From assembly GCA_024699855.1 (NCBI GenBank), contig JAMPIQ010000002.1, positions 2,604,001 to 2,668,000 of the forward strand: 64,000 nucleotides of DNA. Reading direction: 5' to 3'. The position numbers were made by a program, and so were the translations under genes. Origin of the DNA: Aphelenchoides besseyi (lineage: Eukaryota > Nematoda > Chromadorea > Rhabditida > Aphelenchoididae). Of this stretch, positions 56,692 through 64,000 are shown in pieces (position 1 is the first letter of the stretch; the number at the start of each line of letters is the position of its first letter). The notes under the pieces were generated by a model. It was not told the origin of the DNA and did not search any database. It saw nothing but the letters and a program-made list of their open reading frames with translations.

Positions 56692-58199
56692 AAAGTTCAG
56701 GAAAACCGCATTCATACGGGTATCAGTTATTGCACTTGTTGTTAAGTTATTTGTATCCAAAATAAAAGCACATGAGCGCAACTTCTTGCTAACGAAATTT
56801 GATGCATTAGGTGCAGACAACAACTCTCGGCTGTTAATTGCTCGTTGATTCTTTAAACTTGCGATCACATGCGAAGACAAAGTTCGAAAGTTTTGATTGT
56901 TCTGTCAATTTGTGGAATCAGGAACTGCAACTCCCGCAAAACATTTCATCATTCCACGTATCAATCAAAAAGAGTTGACGTCGATGTTCGACGAATGTTG
57001 CCGTTTGTTTACGACAATCACTCTCCGATTACAATCAATTGTCGCAATTGACTCGAAATCCGCCACGTTGTTTCGACTTTGGTTTTTAATCGGGAGAATG
57101 TTCTAGAAACCATCGGAGATCAACCAGACGGTGGAATAATGCGCGTCCTTTTCCCTCACGGCGGTTGTTGTTTTTGCCTCTCATCGCAGCTTAATCCCTT
57201 CCCGATGTGTGTACCAGAGCACAGTGTTGAATTGTCGGCTCGTTGTTCAAAGATCACAGCGCAACGCTTTCAAAACAACAAACCGAATGGCAGCGGTCGA
57301 ACTGAGGCGGAGCTTCGAATGAGTCTGTGGCTGAATTGAGACCACAACAACAACGAAGAGAGTACGCGACCGAATGAGTGTGTGCTTCCAATAGTCGAGT
57401 TGTTTACTTCAATTTCACCCTCTCTTCTTGCCGCTTGGTCCTCAGCACTTCGACTACTCCTCCAACGGTCTTCCTCTCTCTCCGTTTTTTCGGTTGTTTT
57501 TGTTTATCATTCGTATGCCACGTATCACAAGGACCGAAGTAAACACGCGCGTTTCAGACAAACACCAACCCATCGGGTGCATTCCGAAATTCAAACATCA
57601 AATCGGGGCGTATATAACCCGCTTTCCACATTCGAAAATCGTCAGTTACATTTTTGGGTTTCTGTTCCGCTCTCAACTTCCCTACCACTACCTTCTGTTA
57701 ACCTTGAAGTTCGCTTGAACTCAAATCGCCCTTCGAAATCAATTGGGTTTCTTGTTGTCGAATTTCTTTTGCCTCGACAACACCAATTTTCCCGCTACTC
57801 ACGATGAAGAATTGTGGACGGCCAACGAAGACGGTCTTTCGCTCTCTCTCTTGGCTCGTTCTCATCAATCGGGTTGTTTTTGCATTTTCGAAACAGCGTC
57901 CTTAGTCACTCCGTTGGCTGTTTTTTTGCATCATGTGGTCCAGAGTTGTAAACAACATCGACAAAACGGTCTCCGCCCCCTGTTCTTTTGGCTTCTCGCT
58001 GTCGTGCGCACCATTCGGCATTTTTGTCGTGGGACGACGGTCGTCTGCGAGCCCCTTCTTTCACTTCGTCAGTTGAATTTTGCGGCGTGTGGCGAGCGGT
58101 TTGAGGTCTTTTTCGCTGCGGTGGATTTGGACTTAGCAATAACCATGTTCCCATTTCAGCTACTCTACACAACTCTCTACTCTTACTCAATCAATCAAC
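56692..58199. other. upstream region of the LEA-like gene
   Basis: No supported gene; long open frames such as 57743-58435 are compositional artefacts of a pyrimidine-rich stretch (repeated CTCTCTC near 57840). TTGTTTAC at 57400-57407 and GTAAACAA at 57948-57955 match the FOXO/DAF-16 core. TTTCAG at 58155-58160 may be a spliced-leader acceptor for the gene at 58200. Confidence 0.4.
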
Positions 58200-58594
58200 A
58201 TGTCCGAAGACAAAGGAATCCTCGAACAAGCAAAGGTATGTTTCAACAACAAGTCAATCGGTTACTAATCCGCTTTCTTGTGTTTAGGACAAAATGGCCG
58301 AAGGCGTTGAAGCCGTCAAGGACACCGCTGGAAACCTCAAGGACAAGATCGTTGGTGAGAAATCTACCGAACAGAAGGCTGCCGATCACGTTAAGGATGG
58401 AGCCGACAAGACCGCGGACAAAATCAGCGACTTGAAGGACAAGGCCCGTAAGTTTATCGTAAACTACAAATTGGATACTGATTTGTTGATTTTCAGATGA
58501 GAAGAAGGAAGATGCGAAGGATAAAATCGATGAACTCAAGAAGGATGCCGGAAACAAATTGCAAGACAAGGGTCACGACATCAAACACTCGTAA
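58200..58594 (+). CDS. LEA-like (group 3) hydrophilic protein
   Basis: Exons 58200-58235, 58288-58447 and 58497-58594 encode about 97 residues made almost wholly of Lys, Asp, Glu, Ala and Gly. Repeating segments such as DKMAEGVEAVKD, DKIVGEKSTEQK, DHVKDGADKTADKI, DKIDELKKDAGNKLQDKG have the 11-residue periodicity and charge pattern of group 3 late embryogenesis abundant proteins. LEA proteins protect macromolecules during drying in anhydrobiotic nematodes. No cysteine, signal peptide or membrane segment; cytosolic. Two genes with the same small, hydrophilic nature follow on either strand. Length below most LEA-1 homologues. Confidence 0.75.
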
Positions 58595-59394
58595 GCCGCA
58601 AATCGCTGATTCCACATCACCATTTGGTCTGTAACTAAAGTTCGCCTTTTTTTAAGTCCCTGTGTGTGTTTGTAAGCTTCTATGCCAAAACTATTGTATT
58701 ATCGTATGCCCTTAAATAAACGAGAATGATCGTAATCACTTGATTCAATTGAGCAAACTGAACAGAAAGAACTTGGAAAGAAATAGGGAAACTGTCTTCG
58801 GATGTCTTCTTTGAGTTCGAATTTGAAGTTAAACGAAGATCTCATGAAATCACTTGAGAACCTTCATCAGGAATCAAAAGATGACGTTGAAGGAGCAAAG
58901 AAAGTTGTTTACTTCAATTGTTTCGGAGCTTATCAGTACTCTTCTTTGTTTCGCATTGCTCAAGAATCATAATTGGTTTGTTGTTAAAATGGAATCCATC
59001 GAACAAAGCAACATTTCTTACAACGCTAATCGATAATCAATCTGCGCTTTTGCTCTTCTGTTCCAAAAATATCTTGAGATTCACACGATAATCGCAACTT
59101 TTTTTTGAATGGGCGCTGAAAATCGTAAAGTCGCCTTCAACTTCTTTTTGTCTCTGATGGCAATCACATTCCAACACGATGCGGCAGTGAAAGGTCAATT
59201 TTGAATTCAAATCGGCCGATGAGTCAAACGACAATCACCTTTTGATTTTGTCTTCCACCTTCTCGATTTGACATGTTTCAATGTTTTTGAATTGCGAAGA
59301 AATGAGTTGAACAATCTAATTTATTCGGGTCTGAATGTTCGCATGAAGATACGCAATTACACAGAAACTATGTACACAAAAGATAAGTGGAGTC
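58595..59394. other. tail-to-tail intergenic region
   Basis: Contains the 3' UTR of the LEA-like gene, including AATAAA at 58715-58720. No gene seen. Confidence 0.4.
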
Positions 59395-59667
59395 TTAGGC
59401 CTCGTCCAGAATCTTCTTTTCGGCTTCTTCTGTGAAGTGCTCGATTGCCTCTCCGGCTTCACAGGCCTTGTCTTTGATCTTTTGAACGATGTCTTGCTCA
59501 TCTGCGTTCTTTCCGAAGGCTGAGTCCTGAAATAGCTGATTGAAAACAATGTCGTAAAACTTGAATGTTCACCTTTGCATCGGTCAACTTCTCTTTCGCA
59601 TAATCGACGCCATCGGTCAATTTGTCGACGGCCGATTCGATGTACGGATGATCTTGTTCGTTGCTCA
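59395..59667 (-). CDS. small hydrophilic LEA-like protein
   Basis: From 59667: MSNEQDHPYIESAVDKLTDGVDYAKEKLTDAK, a 45-bp intron, then DSAFGKNADEQDIVQK, KDKACEAGEAIEHFTEEAEKKIL and TAA at 59395. About 75 residues. The VDKL-DGVDYAKEKL and KIKDKA--AGEAIEHF blocks resemble the amphipathic segments of the neighbouring LEA-like gene but with one cysteine. Two phase-0 exons. The neighbouring frame read in most annotations of this stretch is a shadow. Function inferred from composition only: stress-related disordered protein. Confidence 0.55.
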
Positions 59668-61023
59668 TGATTCAAGACTTCGAGTTGATTTCACAAAAAG
59701 TAGAGATTCTAAAAAAGAACACACTTGACTAACGAAAACAACGACAGTAAACGCGAAACGGAGATGTGGCCGACGAAGAAGTCGAGAAGCGAGAGAGTGA
59801 GGCGAATCGAGACACCAAGTCCCAATTCGGTCCCGGCAATTGACTAGTCGACTGGGTTTTTCTTTCCGCCTTTTATCTCGACTTTCGCAACTCCCGTCTT
59901 TCAGTCTCTGCGATTCGTTTTTTGCAGTCCAACCAACTCGTAAACAAAAACAAGTCGCCACGTGCGCCGCCGAAGTGAATGGGGCGGAGTGAGTGGTCGT
60001 TGATGTCTGTTGGAAGCTCTCGCGATGTTTGTTGAAAAATTGAGAACGACAGTTAAGAGATTAAAGAACACGAGAAAATTACGTACTGCGCATTTGATTG
60101 AACTTCTAAGCGGAAAATTCTGCCAAAATTTTCGTTTTAATCTCCGGATTTTGGTCAAAACAACGAAGGTCGAGGGTTGTTTCCACACAAATTGGCAAAC
60201 AATTCTGTTGATTTCGTCTGTTGTTTTGCTCCTTTCGACGAATGGCGAGTTCGGGAGTGTTTTCGATGGGTGTCCTTTCCGCCTCTTGGTACTCCGCTTT
60301 CATTTAAATATCAACGGTAAGATCGGAGGTTCTCCATTACGACGGGAATCAGTTTGACTTCGTTGGTCGGCGCTCCTGTTTTTCCGAAGGCCATTGCGGA
60401 ATGACCGACGAGCGTGCTGCCCGGTCCCTCTCTTCTCGACTTAAAAGGCGGTTGTTTGTTTTGTTCACGAAAATTTCGAGAAACGTTCGTGTTTTCGTGT
60501 CCTCGTTTTCGTATTAAAAGCAACAGTCAAATTGGCCAAAAAGACAGAACAAAACCAAACCATCGGCGGCTTATCGTCGACTATCACGTGGAGAATCGAA
60601 AAGGAGGCTCATCGTGTTTATTGCACCTGTTGGCGCCGAGAAAAACAAACCGCTTAGTGTTCCACTCGACCGTCGGTTGTCGATGATCAATGATCGTCTT
60701 CGGGTTGTCGTTTCCAAACGATCAACTCTTGGCCCCCCAACTGCTTGTTGTTGTTTTCGACTTTGCTTCTCGAGGAAATCGGCTGTAAACAATCTTCGAA
60801 GATGAACAACAGAAACTGACAAGACTCGCAGAACTTCAACAGTAAAAGTAGCAGAAACTGCAAGGTAATCAACAGAAACGTTGCCGCCAAAGTTGTTTAT
60901 GCAAATACAGACGACAACATGTCACGCTGCCTTTTGTTTTTCTGCTCGTAATCTCGATCGTTGTGCGTGTAGTCGATTTCATTTGTGATCTAAAAACACC
61001 TGCTTTCAGGACTTCAATTTCAC
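59668..61023. other. divergent promoter region of two LEA-like genes
   Basis: No gene visible. CACGTG E/G-box palindromes occur at 59959-59964 and 60585-60590, and a GTAAACAA (FOXO core) at 60785-60792, upstream of the gene at 61024. The T-rich TGCTTTCAG just before 61010 may be a spliced-leader acceptor. Confidence 0.4.
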
Positions 61024-61314
61024 ATGGAAGGTCCGGCTCATACGATTGGCGAGGCGGTTAAGAGCGCGGCCGAAAAGACGGCAATCACAGGTGAGTAATC
61101 AATCAACTTGTTTTCGATTTTTCTTTGTTTTTCAGTTCAAAACGCTGCATCGACGGTTAAGAATGCGCTGACGGGAAGCACTTCTCCACCGCCGATTGCT
61201 GAAGACGGTCAGAAGGCTGCCGAATTCTACGCTGAGCAAGCGTCTCAGAAGCACGATCCGGACCGTTCCAAGCAGTCCGGCGAGCATCCGACGCAGACGC
61301 CAACTCAAAAATGA
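61024..61314 (+). CDS. small hydrophilic LEA-like/disordered protein
   Basis: Two exons (61024-61090, 61136-61314) encode about 81 residues: MEGPAHTIGEAVKSAAEKTAIT, VQNAASTVKNALTGS, then AEFYAEQASQKHDPDRS and a Thr/Gln/Lys tail. Ala-rich helical segments at the start with Ser/Pro-rich ends are typical of LEA-type or CsbD-type stress proteins, though no exact family can be given. No hydrophobic core. It shares an exon layout (split early after a short hydrophilic exon) with its neighbours at 58200 and 61627. Confidence 0.55.
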
Positions 61315-61626
61315 GCGAGAGCTTTGAAGTTCGGTTTTGTACTGATGTTCGTGCTCTGGGAGAGAAGATAAAAACTTACAAGTGAATTGGCTTTTGTGTG
61401 AACTTTGTTTTCGTTTGATTTGCCTTAGATTTGTGCGAAACAAATCGTCTGTTTTCGTGTATTTGCAAGACTACGAACCTCATTGACTGAATAAACGGGA
61501 CAACCGAATGAACTCGTCGTTTGATGCAGAAACACGCTTCTAACGCGCTGAAATGTTTTCGTAGTGTTTAGTTCTAGGTTTAATGCTAAACTTTCAGTTG
61601 ACTCAGTTTAGCGTTCAATCACTAAG

Positions 61627-61914
61627 ATGTCAGGACCTGCGACCGGAAATGTGGATCAGAAGTTCGCCGATTCAGTGCTGAAGAGCAAAGAAGCAGCCGA
61701 AGAGAATGACACACCGTTTTCTGGACCACCACCAACCGTTTTGAGTGCCGTCAAGAGTGCTGCCGAAACAACATTCCAAGGACTTAAAGAAGGAGCCACT
61801 ATGGTCAAGGTAGGAAACTTACTTTTGATTACCGAGTTTATTGTTGTCGTTTAGGAGGCGGTTGTTGGAGGCGAGAAATCGCCCGTTGAAGCCAAACGTG
61901 ATGCTGAGCATTAG
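61627..61914 (+). CDS. small hydrophilic LEA-like/disordered protein
   Basis: Two exons (61627-61809, 61855-61914) encode about 80 residues: MSGPATGNVDQKFADSVLK, SKEAAEENDTPFSGPPPTVLSAVKSAAETTFQGLKEGATMVK, and a second exon EAVVGGEKSPVEAKRD. The VLSAVKSAAETT segment is similar to TIGEAVKSAAEKT in the gene at 61024, so the two are tandem relatives (gap 312 bases). Hydrophilic, cysteine-free, without signal peptide. Function inferred only. Confidence 0.55.
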
Positions 61915-62198
61915 AAAACACATCGAAATTCTCGAACCGGATTTGGTGCTTCATCCGTTCTTTTGAATCACACTAAAAAGAATTCCTTCCAATGCCAACA
62001 GTTCACTATACACATTAGCCAATGCTTTTGATGAATTTATTGTGTACAATAAACAGGATTAGAGTTAACACTACGGTTGGATTAAGAGAATTGACTGTTA
62101 AAAGAAGATCGATAATGAGAATCATTGACTTTAGAGAAAGATGTGAATTGAAATTGATATTCTTCCGATCATTTCGACAATGTTCGATTACTCTGAAA

Positions 62199-63387
62199 TC
62201 AAAGCATGAGCGTCATTTGGATAGTGTTCTTACTCTTCATCGACGATTTCTTTGCAGTTGGCGACTTTTCCATCGGTGACTCCTTTTGCTGAAATTATCT
62301 TTGCTTTTCATCCGATCAATTCGATACCTGTTGTTGCATCACGCTGAAGTTGAGTGCATTGCTTACCGGATCCTTGGAACGCATTGGACCCAAAACAACT
62401 TGTGCTGTGGCCGAATCCTAAGACAAATTTACAATCAAAAGAATCGTGGATAAACGTACATTTTCAGTGACCAATGGCTCGACGGTCTTAGCGGTTTTCT
62501 TTGTCGTTTTATCCGATTTCTTCTCAGTCAACTCCACGTGACGTCCGTTAGATTGATTGTGCTGCTCGTTTCTAACTTCTTTCTCGTAATTATGTACACT
62601 CGAGTTGTTTCTATCGTTAGTGTTGGTCTCTTTGTTAACACTTCCACTGTTGCTGTTCTACAAGAAATTGAGGATTAGACTAAATAATCGTGTCTGAAAC
62701 CTTTTTGGTGGTTGGCGATTTCTCATTTTTACGATTCTTCGCCTCTTCGGCGTGAATGTTGTCCTTAGCGGTGTCAATCAACGGCTTCAACGATTGCAAT
62801 TTTTTGATCAGTTCGGGAGTCACACCATTCGGTTCCTACAATGATATTGAATTGAGTTAAAGAAGTGAACTTACTGGTTGTTTTGGTTCTTCGTGTTCTT
62901 CAACACGTTTAACCACGATCTCTTCTTCGACCATCTTTGGTTTGGACTTCTTGGATTGGTTCGATTTCTCTCGTTTCAACGGCATACGATCGACAACCTC
63001 TTCGCGTTCGTCTTCCGACTTCTCTTCGTTCAAGTGACTTGCAAAAACTGCCGGACGAACGGTCGTTGCCTTCATTGCTGATTTGGACGGAGCTGGTGGA
63101 AATGAAATCGTGGAGTCGGCGGAGAACTGCGGCGAATAGCGTTGAGTCGATTGATGAACGACTGCTGATGATTTGTAGCTTAAGGTAGCGCCTTTTAAAC
63201 GGGCCACAAATCGACTTCTGGACGCGTTGGGGCGGAGCTGAAAATTGAAATTTACAGTTTGCCAGCGAAGTTGAAAGGTTTCGAATTGTGATGTTTGGAT
63301 CTGACCGGTCGAATATTTGAAACCCGTTGGAGTCAAATTCTCTTGTCCTTTCAGTTTTTGCATCAAACGGCTTCGCCCTTTTCTCAC
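62199..63387 (-). CDS. long charged, low-complexity hypothetical protein
   Basis: Several exons read from about 63387: a basic Arg-rich start (KGRSRLMQKLKGQ), ASHLNEEKSEDEREEVVDR, KSNQSKKSKPKMVEEEIVVKRVEEHEEPKQPV, EPNGVTPELIKKLQSLKPL, a Ser/Asn-rich exon ending RHVELTEKKSDKTTKKT, then VLGPMRSKDPVSN and a last part reaching TGA at 62199. Highly charged with long Lys/Glu tracts, so probably disordered; no membrane or signal sequence. I do not recognise a family. It lies head-on to the LEA-like cluster and shares its compositional bias but is much larger. The first exon boundary and the final exon are uncertain. Confidence 0.4.
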
Positions 63388-63866
63388 ATTTTTAGAATTT
63401 CAATTAAGAAAAGAGAACTGTAAGGAATCATTAGATGTTGTTTATGAAAAGCCGTGTCATGTGATGGGAAGGTCTTTTGAGTGCTTCTTGAGTGCACAAT
63501 AATCCCTGCGAATATAATCCCTGAATCAAGCGAATTCATTTAGTGGCAACCAAAAGTTCTCGATTGTTCTACTCAATGATATCAGATGCATAAACTGATA
63601 ATTCTTTTAAAGTCCTTCGATAGACATTTGTGTTGAGAGTCTTGTAGTCTTAAATTAACACACAATTCCATTTGTTCTGGAGCCTCCGATACTCGAAAGC
63701 ACGAGCTAATGGTTGTTCAGTTTGGCTTCTACCGACTGGTGCACTTTCAATCGTCATCAACGAAGCCCCGAGGTTTGCATTCGAATTACAAGTACAGTTA
63801 TTCTCAATGCACATTGTTTTGTAAAATCGGTTTACACGTCAGCAGCCCCAGAAACCCCGAAAGTTT
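63388..63866. other. unassigned region
   Basis: No supported gene. Confidence 0.35.
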
Positions 63867-63953
63867 TCAACCGACCTCTTCGAAGTGGACGCGTTTCACA
63901 GTCGAGGGTTTCGGCAGTGCCGTTGGAGTCATTAGAACGGCTTCGGTCATCAC
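63867..63953 (-). CDS. possible last exon of a gene running off the right end
   Basis: A clean acceptor (GGAATTTAG on the minus strand) precedes VMTEAVLMTPTALPKPSTV, KRVHFEEVG and TGA at 63867. KRVHF matches the RVxF docking motif for protein phosphatase 1. The remainder of the gene lies outside the window. Low confidence. Confidence 0.3.
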   Translation of the reverse strand: MMTEAVLMTPTALPKPSTVKRVHFEEVG

Positions 63954-64000
63954 CTAAATTCCCACCAACCAATCGACCGACATTCACGACTGAATCTCTT

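Noticed and set aside
57743..58435. 230-residue open frame on the plus strand
   Set aside because: Pyrimidine-rich and contains the real small exons of the LEA-like gene in another frame; no conserved content.
1..64000. tRNA, rRNA and CRISPR features
   Set aside because: No cloverleaf B-box with partner arms and no repeat array were noticed by eye; a tRNAscan run would settle it.

Overview
The window is nuclear DNA from a nematode. The evidence is the gene content: two divergent supplementary nuclear hormone receptors, a Patched-related sterol-sensing protein, a nematode-style SH2 tyrosine kinase, two serpentine chemoreceptor-type GPCRs, pepsin-inhibitor-3-like proteins and LEA-like proteins. 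Gene architecture agrees: introns are mostly 37-50 bp, start GT and end TTTCAG, and several start codons lie a few bases after an unpaired TTTCAG that looks like a spliced-leader acceptor. The species cannot be fixed from this sequence. Exon joins were worked out by eye and are approximate unless stated.

Layout. 0-2.2 kb: a PP2C phosphatase. 2.2-8.2 kb: a gene-poor zone with a decayed Helitron-type (PIF1) helicase and a nested-looking inverted-repeat element. 8.2-14.3 kb: SH2 tyrosine kinase, then a PTR/Patched-related transporter-like protein. 14.5-15.5 kb: two small secreted Gly/Tyr-rich peptides. 15.6-22.6 kb, minus strand: NHR, a Cys-rich hypothetical, a second NHR, and PEX11. 23.5-28.3 kb: a third Arg/Tyr-rich secreted peptide, a broken zinc-finger gene, a 255-bp palindromic MITE, a Ly6-like secreted protein and a diverged duplicate of its last exon. 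28.3-34.5 kb: an active-looking aspartic protease, a double-RING protein and unknowns. 35.3-43.0 kb: a GPCR, then housekeeping genes (KIN17, TRM13, a putative mitochondrial helical-repeat protein), then an aspartic-protease-like protein that has lost its catalytic motifs. 44.0-54.4 kb: carboxylesterase, a pair of pepsin-inhibitor-3-like genes, a second GPCR, an HSDL2-like dehydrogenase, a 46-residue membrane microprotein, a cystatin-like protein and a secreted unknown. 55.5-63.4 kb: a two-pass membrane protein, then a run of four tiny, hydrophilic, two- or three-exon genes (one clearly LEA-like), followed by a long charged, low-complexity protein.

Functional themes. One is extracellular proteolysis and its control: an active aspartic protease, a pseudo-protease with a possible GPI anchor, two or three PI-3-like inhibitors and a cystatin-like protein within about 25 kb. 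A second is stress or desiccation tolerance: the LEA-like cluster at 58-63 kb. A third is secreted small peptides. The most promising candidates for undescribed biology are the LEA-like/disordered cluster and the pseudo-aspartic-protease with its inhibitor neighbourhood.
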